A DNA stretch of 64,000 bases from Christensenella sp. UBA1685 (lineage in GTDB: Bacteria; Bacillota; Clostridia; Christensenellales; CAG-138): contig DCKB01000031.1 of assembly GCA_002320595.1 (NCBI GenBank), forward strand, positions 12,339 through 76,338, given 5' to 3'. Positions 8,611 through 17,285 of the stretch are shown in pieces. The first letter of the stretch is position 1, and each line of letters opens with the position of its first letter. Below the pieces are notes generated by a model that had not been told where the DNA came from, searched no databases, and saw only the letters and a program-made list of their open reading frames with translations. A program made the translations under genes and the position numbers.

Positions 8611-9066
8611 ATGGCTGAAATGGAAAATGCAATTTTCACAAACATGTGTATGGTCTATGATGGTGCGGGAAATATTCTCGTGCAAAATCGCCGTAACCTG
8701 AATTGGCCGGGCATCACGTTTCCCGGCGGCCACGTTGAACATGGCGAGTCCTTCTCAGGTTCCGTAATCCGTGAAGTAAAAGAAGAAACCGGGCTTGATA
8801 TTCAGTGCCCTGTTTTATGCGGAGTCAAGCAGTTCCAAACAAAGGAAGACGCGCGCTACGTCGTCCTGTTCTATAAAACAGACCGGTTTTCGGGCACGCT
8901 GCGTTCTTCCGAAGAAGGAGACGTGTTCTGGATCAAGCGCAGCGAGCTTGAAACCTATTCGCTTGCCGATGATTTTAAAAAAATGCTGGAGGTATTTGAA
9001 TCCAGCGAAATCAGCGAATTTTACTACAGTAAACGCAACGGTGCATGGAAAGCGGAATTGCTTTAA
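8611..9066 (+). CDS. Nudix hydrolase
   Basis: 151 residues containing a full Nudix box at about 39-61: GHVEHGE, then REVKEETGL, matching the G-x5-E-x7-R-E-U-x-E-E-x-G-U pattern that binds magnesium and the diphosphate. The short form and the FPGG lead-in resemble 8-oxo-dGTP or NTP diphosphatases (MutT-like), so nucleotide-pool cleaning is possible, though Nudix substrates cannot be told from sequence. It is translated from the same message as the MarR regulator in front of it. The hairpin after it is weak and overlaps the next promoter. Confidence 0.88.
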   Translation: MAEMENAIFTNMCMVYDGAGNILVQNRRNLNWPGITFPGGHVEHGESFSGSVIREVKEETGLDIQCPVLCGVKQFQTKEDARYVVLFYKTDRFSGTLRSSEEGDVFWIKRSELETYSLADDFKKMLEVFESSEISEFYYSKRNGAWKAELL

Positions 9067-9086
9067 ATTCCGGGGAAAAGCGCTTC

Positions 9087-9115
9087 TTGACAGGCGCTTT
9101 CTTTGTGCTTATAAT
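9087..9115 (+). promoter_or_regulatory. Consensus sigma-A promoter of the padR-DUF2812 operon
   Basis: TTGACA, exactly 17 bp, TATAAT: a perfect match to the consensus. The -35 lies within the loop of a small AAAGCGC/GCGCTTT hairpin (9077-9100) that may act as a weak terminator for the Nudix gene. Confidence 0.85.
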
Positions 9116-9144
9116 ATCGTTATATGATATTATTAAACGATATT
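9113..9144 (+). promoter_or_regulatory. Probable PadR operator
   Basis: Nine-base inverted repeats AATATCGTT and AACGATATT separated by 14 bp overlap the end of the -10 and the transcription start of the padR promoter. PadR regulators commonly repress their own operon through AT-rich inverted repeats at this position. Binding is inferred. Confidence 0.55.
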
Positions 9145-9168
9145 GCGGTCGGATGAGAGGGTGTGCGC

Positions 9169-9501
9169 ATGCCGAAAAAGTCGCTGGACGGCCTCACGGA
9201 GTCCATGTTTTATGTGTTGATGGCGTTTTGCCGCGGGCCGATGTGCGGCATTGGCGTCGCAGAGTTCATAGATGCGAAAACGCGCGGGCGCCTGCAGATT
9301 GGCCCTGCCACGCTCTATACCATCCTCGGAAAATTCGAGCGCGAAAAATATATTAAAGAGATCGAAGTGTCCGGACGCAAGCGCACTTACCGCCTTACCG
9401 AGCGCGGCCTTGCAGCCTACCGCGAAGAGGTGGAACGGCTCGCCGCGTGTGTGGCGGATGCAGAAAGCGAACCTGATTTTGGGGGTGAATTCCATGTCTG
9501 A
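9169..9501 (+). CDS. PadR-family transcriptional regulator
   Basis: 110 residues. The PadR winged helix is clear: LTESMFYVLMAF, IGPATLYTILGKFE (recognition helix) and SGRKRTYRLTERG (wing). The ATG at 9169 is preferred over GTG 9163 because GAGAGG is 8 bp upstream of it. The gene overlaps the next one by 8 bp, and the pairing of a PadR regulator with a DUF2812 membrane protein recurs across Bacillota, so it most likely represses that partner in response to membrane or drug stress. The inverted repeat over its promoter is the likely auto-operator. Confidence 0.88.
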   Translation: MPKKSLDGLTESMFYVLMAFCRGPMCGIGVAEFIDAKTRGRLQIGPATLYTILGKFEREKYIKEIEVSGRKRTYRLTERGLAAYREEVERLAACVADAESEPDFGGEFHV

Positions 9502-10696
9502 GCAAAAAACAAGCGAACCGCGTTATGCATACCGCCTGCCGCCCTGCCCCGCCTATGATGTGGAGGCCACGGAAAGCTGGCTTTCGGCAATGGCCCAAAA
9601 AGGATTTGTGCTAACCAGGGATGGCTTTTTCCTTGGCTTTGCAACCTTTGAAAAAACACAGCCGCAGGCCCTGCGTTACCGGCTGGAAGCTTCCGAAAAA
9701 AAGCTCGCCCCGCTTTCCGAGGACAGCCCGCCCGAAGAAGCCGAAGAGCTTTACGCCTCCTACGGTTGGCGCTACGTTGCCTCACGCGGGCAGTTCCGCA
9801 TTTATTGCACGGATTCGGACGAGGCGCGCGAGCTGAACAGCGACCCGCGCGTGCAGGCGATTGCGCTCAGCATGGTGCGCAAGCGGGAATCCGGCAATCT
9901 TGCGATGTCTTTGTTTTGGCTGTTGTTCTATCCGTTTTTCATTTTCCGAGGCGGCATCGTGCGTGCGGCGATCGAAATCGGTATGCCGATGACGCTTCTG
10001 GCTTTGGGGCTCATCGCATGGGTGCTCGCGCGTTCCGTTCGGGAAGTGGTGCATCTGCACCGGCTCGGCAAGTCGCTCGCGGAAGGCAAGCCACTCGATC
10101 ATGGGAAGGATTGGCACGCGCACGCCCTGCGGTACCGCGTGGGCAAGCTGCTGCATCTGCTCGCATGGCTCGCGCTTATCGGCTGCGGGCTTGCCGCATG
10201 GAGCGCAGACATACGGAAAGAAAACGAGGTCCCGCTTACGGAGTACGGTGCGGCGCTTCCGTTTGCAACAATCGCCGACTTTGCGCCGGAAGGGGATTAC
10301 ACGCTGTACGACATTGGGTACAGCAACACGGTTTCTGCCGTCTCGCGGCTTCTTGCTCCCACGGTGATCGCATACCGCGAATATGCGCACGTTGCCCTGC
10401 CGGATGGTTCGCTTCTGGAAGGCGGGCTGGATGTGGAATATTATGAAACTGCATCTCCGCTGCTCGCACGCATCATCGCCCGGGAGTTCCTGCGTAAAGC
10501 GAAACATGAAAAGCATTATGCGGAATGCGAACTTCCGCCGCTCGATGTGGATTATGCCGCAGGGTATACGGATTATTTCCCCACCGTTGTGCTGCAGAAA
10601 GGCAACCGCGTGATCTCTGCGATGTTTTACCAAACGGGAACCTCCTCCATGCCGTATAAAGATTGGGTCAGGATTGTTGCGCAAAGCATAGATTGA
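9494..10696 (+). CDS. DUF2812 domain membrane protein
   Basis: 400 residues. The N-terminal part (about 10-130) reads as DUF2812: DVEATESWLSAMAQKGF, then FEKTQPQALRYRLE and YGWRYVASRGQFRIY. After it come three hydrophobic segments, a close pair at about 145-185 and one at about 225-240, and a soluble C-terminal region. The function of the family is unknown. The gene begins inside the padR stop region, so translation is coupled and the protein is probably part of the response controlled by that regulator. It ends before a strong bidirectional terminator. Confidence 0.8.
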   Translation: MSEQKTSEPRYAYRLPPCPAYDVEATESWLSAMAQKGFVLTRDGFFLGFATFEKTQPQALRYRLEASEKKLAPLSEDSPPEEAEELYASYGWRYVASRGQFRIYCTDSDEARELNSDPRVQAIALSMVRKRESGNLAMSLFWLLFYPFFIFRGGIVRAAIEIGMPMTLLALGLIAWVLARSVREVVHLHRLGKSLAEGKPLDHGKDWHAHALRYRVGKLLHLLAWLALIGCGLAAWSADIRKENEVPLTEYGAALPFATIADFAPEGDYTLYDIGYSNTVSAVSRLLAPTVIAYREYAHVALPDGSLLEGGLDVEYYETASPLLARIIAREFLRKAKHEKHYAECELPPLDVDYAAGYTDYFPTVVLQKGNRVISAMFYQTGTSSMPYKDWVRIVAQSID

Positions 10697-10701
10697 AGCA
10701 G

Positions 10702-10727
10702 AAAAAGGCCGGTACATCGGCCTTTTT
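10702..10727 (+). terminator. Bidirectional terminator between DUF2812 gene and ansA
   Basis: AAAAAGGCCG and CGGCCTTTTT form a perfect 10-bp stem with a 6-nt loop and T runs on both strands, serving both convergent genes. Confidence 0.9.
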
Positions 10728-10748
10728 CTTTATGGAGCATTGCGCGTT

Positions 10749-11729
10749 TCATTCCATAATTTCCCCGCAGAGGTTTTTGCGCATCAGCGCGCGAAGTTCA
10801 TCGGGGTCGTCCGTCTGCCCAAGGACCCACATCAGCTTGGTCACGGCGGCCTCGGTGGTCATATCCCGTGCGGAGATCACGCCTGCGTTGCGCAGCGGCT
10901 CGCTGACCTCGTAAATGTCCGGCGTGCTTGCCTCATACAGGCATTGGGAGGTCAGCACCACAGGGATGCCCGCAGCGATCAGCTTCTTGATGCTCTCCGT
11001 GTGGTCGCGCCGGAAGTTATGCATGCCGCCCAGGCCGAACGCTTCCACCACCACGCCGCGCATGTCGGAGGCAAGCAGGCTTTCCAGCAGAGCCGGGCTT
11101 GTGCCCGGCACGAGCTTGATCAGCGCCACGCGCGGGTCAAGCGCATCGGAAAAGGCGAATTCCGCGCCCTGCTCCGGCGCAACCAGCGTATAGCAGCGGC
11201 CGTTTGCAACCATGCCGACATATGGGTAATTGATGGATTCAAACGCATCAAGCGAGGTCGTCCGCGTTTTGACCGCGCGGCATCCCTTGATGATGGCGTT
11301 CCCAAAGCAGATGTATACGCCGCCCGGAAGTTCCCTTGCCGCGAGAAGCGCGTTTGCAAGGTTTTTGCGGCCATCGGAATCCGGATAGGCAATAGGGTAT
11401 TGCGAGCCCGTCAGCACCACAGGTACGCTGATTCCGCGCAGCATAAAGCTGAGCATGGAAGCCGTGTATGCCATGGTATCCGTTCCGTGGGTAATAACGA
11501 TTCCCTCATAATCCCAGGAAGATTTCAATACCTTGCCGGCAATCTTGCGCCATTCCTCCGGCTGAATGTTGGAACTATCCATATTGAACAGGTCAACGCA
11601 GTCCACCCCCTCGGCGCCTGCGCCTGCGTAGCTGAGCAAGGCGTGCGCATCCAGCCCCGGTGCGAGGCCGTGCTCCGTTGGCATGCAGGCGATGGTTCCC
11701 CCTGTGGCGATCAACCGGATTCGTTTCAT
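10749..11729 (-). CDS. ansA: L-asparaginase, type I (cytoplasmic)
   Basis: 326 residues. Both catalytic threonine motifs of bacterial asparaginases are present: IATGGTIA near the N-terminus and ITHGTDTMAYTA near residue 85. There is no signal peptide, which fits the cytoplasmic low-affinity type I enzyme that converts asparagine to aspartate and ammonia. The start at 11729 follows GGAGA by 8 bp; a longer reading from 11771 adds 14 residues without homology. The gene stands alone, convergent with the DUF2812 gene. Confidence 0.92.
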   Translation of the reverse strand: MKRIRLIATGGTIACMPTEHGLAPGLDAHALLSYAGAGAEGVDCVDLFNMDSSNIQPEEWRKIAGKVLKSSWDYEGIVITHGTDTMAYTASMLSFMLRGISVPVVLTGSQYPIAYPDSDGRKNLANALLAARELPGGVYICFGNAIIKGCRAVKTRTTSLDAFESINYPYVGMVANGRCYTLVAPEQGAEFAFSDALDPRVALIKLVPGTSPALLESLLASDMRGVVVEAFGLGGMHNFRRDHTESIKKLIAAGIPVVLTSQCLYEASTPDIYEVSEPLRNAGVISARDMTTEAAVTKLMWVLGQTDDPDELRALMRKNLCGEIME

Positions 11730-11900
11730 GCTGCTTTTCTCCGTTTCTGATGCATGTGTTTCTTCTCCCAAATTTTAGCAGTCCGGCGTGCGGAGCACAA
11801 GGGCGCGGGACAATATATTTTTTCTCTGTGCAGTACCCTTTTTCCGCGTTGGATGCTATGATTGAACAGACGATTCATTTTGCCCCAAGGAGGAACTTTT

Positions 11901-12731
11901 ATGGCGCGCCTGATCTTGCTTGAAGGCATCCCCGGTTCCGGGAAAACAACGCTTACCTCCCGGCTTTGCGCGTTGCTGCGGGAAGCAGGAACGCCCCGTG
12001 CAGCCTGGCTGGAAGGCCAAAGCGACCATCCCGTTGAGCTGGAGCACCATGCCTGCCTGACGCAGGAAGAATACGCCGCGCTTTGCGCCGAATTTCCCGG
12101 TGAAGCCGGAGCGCTTGCAGCCCATGCGCATGCGGAGGGCGATTTTCTTCTCGTGCGCTATCTGGAAGATCGCGCTCCCGTTTTTTCCGGAGCGCTGCTT
12201 TCCCATCTCATGGCCCGTGAATTCCGCTATGCGCTTGCGCCATGCATCCCGCTTGCATCCTATACGGCCGTTTCGCTTTCCCGCTGGCGCAGCCTTGCGG
12301 CCGAATGGGCCGGCAGGCCGGGGTTTCTTCTTTTGGAAAGCGCGTTTTTGCAGCATCCCGTGCAGGATTTGCTGCTGCATTATGCCTTGCCGGACGAGGA
12401 AATCATCGCATTCCTCCGCCGTGCGGCAGACGCGCTCACGCCGCTCTCCCCCGTGCTGTTCTATCTTGCCCCAAAGGATGTTGCCGCAACCCTTGCAAAC
12501 ATTGCAGAACAGCGCGGCGCCCCTGAAATGGCTTATCCCGATTCCATCGCATTCTGGGCACACCGGCAAGCGCTGGAGCTTTCCGCCCTGCCTCAGCTGC
12601 CGTTTGATACCCATGTTCTCTGCAACAGCAGCGAAACGCCCGAACAAACGGCACTGCGCATGCGCATGCTGCTGCCCACCTCCCATGCTGTCGAAAAACC
12701 CGGAGATTGTCAAGGGGCGGCGGCCCCTTGA
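11901..12731 (+). CDS. P-loop NTPase, kinase-like, function unknown
   Basis: 276 residues starting 9 bp after AAGGAGGA. A Walker A motif GIPGSGKTT lies at residues 9-17, directly after the first beta strand, the layout of small nucleoside or metabolite kinases. A LLLESAFLQHP segment near residue 145 is a reasonable second acidic strand. I do not recognise a specific family. The last 14 residues (from AVEKPGDC onward) and the stop codon are encoded by an inserted hairpin-rich repeat, so the original C-terminus has probably been replaced. No functional partner adjoins it. Confidence 0.75.
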   Translation: MARLILLEGIPGSGKTTLTSRLCALLREAGTPRAAWLEGQSDHPVELEHHACLTQEEYAALCAEFPGEAGALAAHAHAEGDFLLVRYLEDRAPVFSGALLSHLMAREFRYALAPCIPLASYTAVSLSRWRSLAAEWAGRPGFLLLESAFLQHPVQDLLLHYALPDEEIIAFLRRAADALTPLSPVLFYLAPKDVAATLANIAEQRGAPEMAYPDSIAFWAHRQALELSALPQLPFDTHVLCNSSETPEQTALRMRMLLPTSHAVEKPGDCQGAAAP

Positions 12732-12921
12732 CTTCATTCCGGCTCCGGCGACACACCCCAGGACGGCCTCTCTTGCCCTTCGGGCAATTCACCTTCCGCA
12801 CGCCGGAACGGATGAAACCCCGGAGGGTTTCGCCCGTTGCAGCGTTTGCCGCCCGGGAGCGGTCGCGAGAGGCAAACGCTGAGAAAACTCGAAAAAGTGG
12901 CCTTTTGCCACTTTTTCGACA
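12689..12921. repeat. Hairpin-rich element with terminal inverted repeats, copy 1
   Basis: Bounded by TGTCGAAAAA on the left and TTTTTCGACA on the right (233 bp). Internal hairpins include TCAAGGGG/CCCCTTGA, TTGCCC/GGGCAA, GAAACCC/GGGTTTC, AGCGTTTGCC/GGCAAACGCT and, at the right end, GAAAAAGTGGC/GCCACTTTTTC. A second copy with the same plan lies at 31811-31998. It enters the end of the P-loop gene. No coding capacity. Confidence 0.7.
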
Positions 12922-13076
12922 CGCTGTGGAGGCGGCTGCACCCCCGCCTCCACAGGCTGCCCTCGAAAAGCCCCCCTTCGCTTTTTGAGGATTTTCATAT
13001 CCCTCTTGCGGTTTGCGCACGGCTGGCCGCGCACCGTGTCCCGAATCCCCTGAATCCTTTGGGCAGGCAGGAGCTT
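12922..13076. other. Intergenic remainder with further hairpins
   Basis: Continues from the repeat to the iorB stop. It contains a perfect 11-bp stem TGTGGAGGCGG/CCGCCTCCACA and a weaker GAAAAGC/GCTTTTT stem that may end iorB transcription. No gene seen. Confidence 0.5.
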
Positions 13077-13652
13077 CTACCCGCGCCTGTATCCCTCTTC
13101 AAAAGCGTCGAGATTCCACTGCGCGAACTGGGGTTTCACAAGCGCCCGGATTGCTTCCCGCCACTGTTCTGCCGGGAACTGCATCCGCTTTGCAAGCACC
13201 CCCAACAGCACAACGTTTGCCGCGCGGAACGTTCCGCATTGTTCGGCGATGCCAACCGCATCAAGCGCCACAGTATCCGCCGCGGCGCGCACGCGGGCAA
13301 GCGCATCCTCCGGATATTCCGCCGCGCCCGTGATAACGGGCATCGGCAGAATCTGCTGCGTGTTTACGATCATCAACCCATCCTTTTTCAAATAAGGCAA
13401 CGCACGCAGCGCCTCCAACGTTTCAAACGCAAGTACGAAATCCGCCTGTTCCTGCTCTACGATGGTGGAATACAGCCGCTCCGCTGCGCTCATGCGGACA
13501 TAGGTTGTAACGCTTCCGCCGCGCTGGCTCATGCCGTGCACCTCGCTTACGCGCGCGTCATATCCGTTTTCCATGGCAATGTGGCCGAGGATTCTGCTTG
13601 CAAGCAGCGTTCCCTGCCCGCCGACGCCAACAATCACGATATTCGTCGTCAT
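13077..13652 (-). CDS. iorB: Indolepyruvate:ferredoxin oxidoreductase, beta subunit
   Basis: 191 residues of the pyruvate/ketoisovalerate oxidoreductase gamma-type domain: IVIVGVGGQGTLLASRILG at the N-terminus and SEVHGMSQRGGSVTTYVR, the family hallmark. With IorA it oxidatively decarboxylates aryl-pyruvates from aromatic amino acids to aryl-acetyl-CoA, reducing ferredoxin. The start at 13652 lies 5 bp after the iorA stop with AAGGAG inside the iorA end, so the two are translated together. Confidence 0.93.
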   Translation of the reverse strand: MTTNIVIVGVGGQGTLLASRILGHIAMENGYDARVSEVHGMSQRGGSVTTYVRMSAAERLYSTIVEQEQADFVLAFETLEALRALPYLKKDGLMIVNTQQILPMPVITGAAEYPEDALARVRAAADTVALDAVGIAEQCGTFRAANVVLLGVLAKRMQFPAEQWREAIRALVKPQFAQWNLDAFEEGYRRG

Positions 13653-13657
13653 GCTTC

Positions 13658-15388
13658 TCACGCTCCTTCCGTTCCAAGCGCCCCAAACGGGCAAACGTTC
13701 CCGCAAAGGCCGCATCCCACGCATTGCGTGTGGTCAATCCAAACGCCCGTTTCCGTTTTGCGGATGGCCGGGCAGCCGATCCTCATGCACATCCCGCACG
13801 CTCTGCACTTTTCCGCATCACAGGCATAGGGAGCGCGTTTTTCCTTCACAATGAGCGCGCACGGTCGCCGCGAAATGATGACGCTGAGCGCATCGCGTTC
13901 CGTTTCTTCCCGCAATACCTGCTCCAGCGCCTTTACGTCAAACGGATCGACGATGCGCACATGCTCGATGCCCATCGCCTCGCAGAGCTTTGGCAGGTCA
14001 AGCGCCGGCGCGATTTCCCCGTGGATGCCGCGCCCGTTCATCGGGTTGTTCTGGTGCCCCGTCATGCCGGTGATGGAGTTGTCCGCAACGATTACCGTGC
14101 CCACGGAACGGTTATACATCATGTTCAGAAGGCCCGTCATGCCGCTGTGGCAGAAGGTGGAATCTCCAAGCACGGCAACGCTTTGCTTCGCCATCTCAAC
14201 TCCGCGCGCCTTTTCAATGCCATGCGCGACGCCGATGGATGCGCCCATGCAAACACAGGTGTCCACCGCGCCAAGCGGCGGCAGTGCGCCGAGCGTATAG
14301 CATCCGATATCGGAAAACACATGCAGCTTCAGCTTGTTGAGCACATGGAACAGCGCCCTGTGCGGGCAGCCCGGGCAGAGCACGGGGGGGCGCATCGGAA
14401 TGTCCGGCGTCGTCATGGGGCCATACGCCTTTCCGCCCGCAAACCTGCCCGCAACCTTATGTGCGAACAGCTCGCCCTGCACGCCGGTTTCCGCCTTGCC
14501 ATGGCAGGGAATTCCCATCGCACGGACCGCATCTTCAAAAAACGGCTCCATATCCTCTACGATGACGAGCTCCTCCACCCCCGCTGCAAATTCACGAATA
14601 AGCCTTTCCGGCAGGGGGTATGCAAGCCCGAGTTTGAGCACGGATGCATGCGGCAAAGCCTCTTTCACATAATTGTATGCCGCGCCGGAGGTAATGACGC
14701 CGAGCTTTCGCTGCGCCCATTCGATTCGGTTGACAGGAAGCGCATTTGCATCTTCAGCAAGGCGGCGCTCCCGCTCCTCCACATAACGGTGGCGGGCAAT
14801 CATGTTTGCAGGCATGGACACATACTTTTTCGGTTCCTTTTTGTATGCAAGCAGCGGAAGCTCCTGCCGCTCGCCGAGTTCCACCGGCGTACGCGCATGC
14901 GCTATGCGCGTGGTAAGCCGAACGATTACCGGCGTATCGTACCATTCGCTCAGTTCAAATGCGAGCTGCATGAACGCCTTGCATTCCGCACTGTCCGAAG
15001 GGTCAAGCACTGGCGCATGCGCCGCACGCGCAAGCAGGCGCGTATCCTGCTCGTTCTGCGAAGAATGCATGCCGGGGTCATCCGCCACAACAACTACCAT
15101 CCCCGCGTTTACGCCCGTGTAGGTCGCGGTAAAAAACGGGTCGGCGGCAACGTTGAGCCCAACATGCTTCATGCACGCCATGCTGCGCGCACCGCCAATG
15201 GCCGCGCCGAGCGCAACCTCCACGGCAACCTTTTCGTTTGGCGCCCATTCGGAATAGATTTCCGAATAGGTCGCAATGGTTTCGTTGATTTCGGTGCTCG
15301 GTGTTCCCGGGTATGCGCTTGATACGCGTACGCCAGCCTCATAAGCGCCGCGGGCAATCGCTTCGTTGCCCAACATCAGCCGTTTCAA
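13658..15388 (-). CDS. iorA: Indolepyruvate:ferredoxin oxidoreductase, alpha subunit
   Basis: 576 residues. Order of parts: pyrimidine-binding domain (SSAYPGTPSTEI), central domain, thiamine diphosphate-binding domain (CPGCPHRALF, GDSTFCHSG, ADNSITGMTG) and a C-terminal 2[4Fe-4S] ferredoxin domain with CRACGMCMRIGCP and CVGCGLCGNVCP. In the first Fe-S motif the spacing before the last Cys is longer than normal, which is usual for IorA. Translation begins at TTG 15388, 8 bp behind AGGAGGG. An enzyme of anaerobic amino-acid fermentation, acting in the cytoplasm with IorB. Confidence 0.95.
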   Translation of the reverse strand: MKRLMLGNEAIARGAYEAGVRVSSAYPGTPSTEINETIATYSEIYSEWAPNEKVAVEVALGAAIGGARSMACMKHVGLNVAADPFFTATYTGVNAGMVVVVADDPGMHSSQNEQDTRLLARAAHAPVLDPSDSAECKAFMQLAFELSEWYDTPVIVRLTTRIAHARTPVELGERQELPLLAYKKEPKKYVSMPANMIARHRYVEERERRLAEDANALPVNRIEWAQRKLGVITSGAAYNYVKEALPHASVLKLGLAYPLPERLIREFAAGVEELVIVEDMEPFFEDAVRAMGIPCHGKAETGVQGELFAHKVAGRFAGGKAYGPMTTPDIPMRPPVLCPGCPHRALFHVLNKLKLHVFSDIGCYTLGALPPLGAVDTCVCMGASIGVAHGIEKARGVEMAKQSVAVLGDSTFCHSGMTGLLNMMYNRSVGTVIVADNSITGMTGHQNNPMNGRGIHGEIAPALDLPKLCEAMGIEHVRIVDPFDVKALEQVLREETERDALSVIISRRPCALIVKEKRAPYACDAEKCRACGMCMRIGCPAIRKTETGVWIDHTQCVGCGLCGNVCPFGALGTEGA

Positions 15389-15485
15389 ATCGTGTTCCCT
15401 CCTGTATTTTGTTTTATGCAGTCCGCACAGTTTGGCTTTCGTATCTCGTTTTCTCTGGAATTGCCTTTTGCAGATTCACAATTTC

Positions 15486-15513
15486 ATTATACGGTAAAGT
15501 GCCGCCGCTTCAA
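15486..15513 (-). promoter_or_regulatory. Promoter of iorAB
   Basis: Minus strand TTGAAG, 16 bp, TATAAT. It leaves a leader of about 90 nt before iorA, in which I see no recognised riboswitch. Confidence 0.6.
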
Positions 15514-15545
15514 GAGGTGGGCGCAAAGTATAAGATATATTGTGA

Positions 15546-15574
15546 TTGCAACCCGGCAGCGCAGATACTATAAT
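15546..15574 (+). promoter_or_regulatory. Promoter of the MFS transporter gene
   Basis: TTGCAA, 17 bp, TATAAT on the plus strand, divergent from the iorAB promoter with the two -35 elements about 32 bp apart. Confidence 0.65.
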
Positions 15575-15617
15575 CATGATATGAGACGCAATCGCGTTGT
15601 TTCGGAGGTGTTCACCC

Positions 15618-17177
15618 ATGAAGCTGAATTACAAGCGCACCATTCTCGTCGGCTTTGCCTTTTTCCTCATCTGCACGTTCTGGCAGGCGTATGACACCAT
15701 TATCCCGAAGATTTTAACCGACAAATTCGGTATGTCCCAGGCAAATTCGGGCATCATCATGGCGCTGGACAACATTCTCGCGCTTTTCATGCTTCCGCTG
15801 TTCGGCGCAATTTCGGATAAATGCACAAGCCGCCTTGGCAGGCGCACGCCCTTCATCCTCATCGGCACCATTGCAGCCGCCGTTGCGCTCATTGCCCTTT
15901 CCTTTACGGACGGTATGCAGCTCAAAAACATTGAAGCCGTGTCCGCCATTGATGATCGCGCAGCGCTTGAGACGCTTTACGACAGCGTCTCCGGAACAAG
16001 GCTTGAAATGCCGGACGGAACCGAGTTCGTGCTTTCCGAAACCTTCTCGCGCGGGGACTTTGCTTCCATCACCTCGCAGGTTGAGGTGGATGGCGCAGCC
16101 GTTACCAACCCGGATTACACCAACTATGTTGTGCCTGCGCGGCATGCTTACGCACATGCGGCAACGCGCGCAAACCCGCTTCCGCTCATCCTCTTCATCG
16201 GGATCCTGCTGGTTGCTTTGATCTCCATGGCAACGTTCCGTTCCCCCGCCGTTGCTCTGATGCCGGATGTCACCATCAAGCCCCTACGTTCCAAGGCAAA
16301 CGCCATCATCAACCTGATGGGCACGGCGGGCGGCATCCTCGTGCTGGGGATGGGCGTTGTATTCGGCACGGGCGCGGCAAAAAATGCCCTGATGCCCTAC
16401 GCAACGTTCTTTTCCATCGTAGCGGGCATCATGCTTCTTGCGCTTCTTGCGTTCATGTTGACCGTCCGGGAGCCAAAGTTTGTGCGTGAAATGGAAGCGG
16501 AAAGCCGGAGGTTCCATATAGACGAACTGCCGGAAGGCGAAACCGGCAAAGACGCAAAGCGCCCGCTTTCCAAGGAGGAACGCGCTTCTCTGCTGCTGAT
16601 CCTCGCCTCCGTGGTATTTTGGTTCATGGGATATAACGCCGTTATTTCGAAATATTCCGTCTATGCCGGGAAGGTGCTCGACCTCGACTACAACACGACG
16701 CTTTTGCTTGCAAACATCGCGGCGGTTGCGGCCTATCTGCCCGTTGGCATGATCGCCTCAAAAATCGGGCGGAAGAAAACGATCCTTGCCGGCATCGTGA
16801 TGCTTGCGACCTCGTTTGGCGTGGCCTCCTTCCTGCGGGAGGGAAGCTCCGCGCTTGTGATGAACTGCATGTTCGCGCTCGCGGGCATTGGCTGGGCAAC
16901 GATCAACGTCAACAGTTTCCCGATGGTAGTGGAGCTTTCCCGCGGCGGAGACGTCGGCAAATACACCGGCTTCTACTACACCGCCAGCATGGCAGCGCAA
17001 ACCATAACGCCATACTTCAGCGGCCTTTTGATGGATAAGATCGGCATGACGACGCTCTTCCCCTATGCAACGATCTTTGTTGCCATCGCCTTTGGCACAA
17101 TGCTTTTTGTGAAGCACGGCGACAGCAGGCCGGAACAGCCGAAATCAAAGCTTGAGGCGCTCGGCGGCGAAGAATAA
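15618..17177 (+). CDS. MFS transporter, sugar (GPH/SLC45-like) type
   Basis: 519 residues, 12 predicted membrane segments. The first half has DTIIPKILTDKF, then FGAISDKCTSRLGRRTPFI, the MFS loop motif between helices 2 and 3 in the form seen in GPH and SLC45-like sugar carriers. A soluble insertion of about 80 residues lies around 105-185 between early helices. GGAGGT precedes the ATG by 9 bp. The substrate cannot be read from sequence; a glycoside or disaccharide symporter is most likely. The gene is single, with its own promoter and terminator. Confidence 0.82.
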   Translation: MKLNYKRTILVGFAFFLICTFWQAYDTIIPKILTDKFGMSQANSGIIMALDNILALFMLPLFGAISDKCTSRLGRRTPFILIGTIAAAVALIALSFTDGMQLKNIEAVSAIDDRAALETLYDSVSGTRLEMPDGTEFVLSETFSRGDFASITSQVEVDGAAVTNPDYTNYVVPARHAYAHAATRANPLPLILFIGILLVALISMATFRSPAVALMPDVTIKPLRSKANAIINLMGTAGGILVLGMGVVFGTGAAKNALMPYATFFSIVAGIMLLALLAFMLTVREPKFVREMEAESRRFHIDELPEGETGKDAKRPLSKEERASLLLILASVVFWFMGYNAVISKYSVYAGKVLDLDYNTTLLLANIAAVAAYLPVGMIASKIGRKKTILAGIVMLATSFGVASFLREGSSALVMNCMFALAGIGWATINVNSFPMVVELSRGGDVGKYTGFYYTASMAAQTITPYFSGLLMDKIGMTTLFPYATIFVAIAFGTMLFVKHGDSRPEQPKSKLEALGGEE

Positions 17178-17193
17178 ACCCAGCGTTTGAAAA

Positions 17194-17230
17194 AGGGTCT
17201 TTGGAGAAAACGCTCCAAAGGCCCTTTTTA
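17194..17230 (+). terminator. Terminator after the MFS gene
   Basis: GGGTCTTTGGAG pairs with CTCCAAAGGCCC (one mismatch) over a 6-nt loop and runs into TTTTTA. Confidence 0.88.
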
Positions 17231-17285
17231 TCCGTACACCCAATCAATCCTTTTCCGATAACCTCGTGGTGTTTGCGCTTCCGGG

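Noticed and set aside
12734..13034. Short frames across the hairpin-rich repeat, both strands
   Set aside because: They follow from the inverted repeats and lack starts; the sequence behaves as a repeat rather than a gene.
13598..15322. A 574-codon plus-strand frame opposite iorA
   Set aside because: His/Arg-rich shadow of iorA; no motif, no ribosome site.
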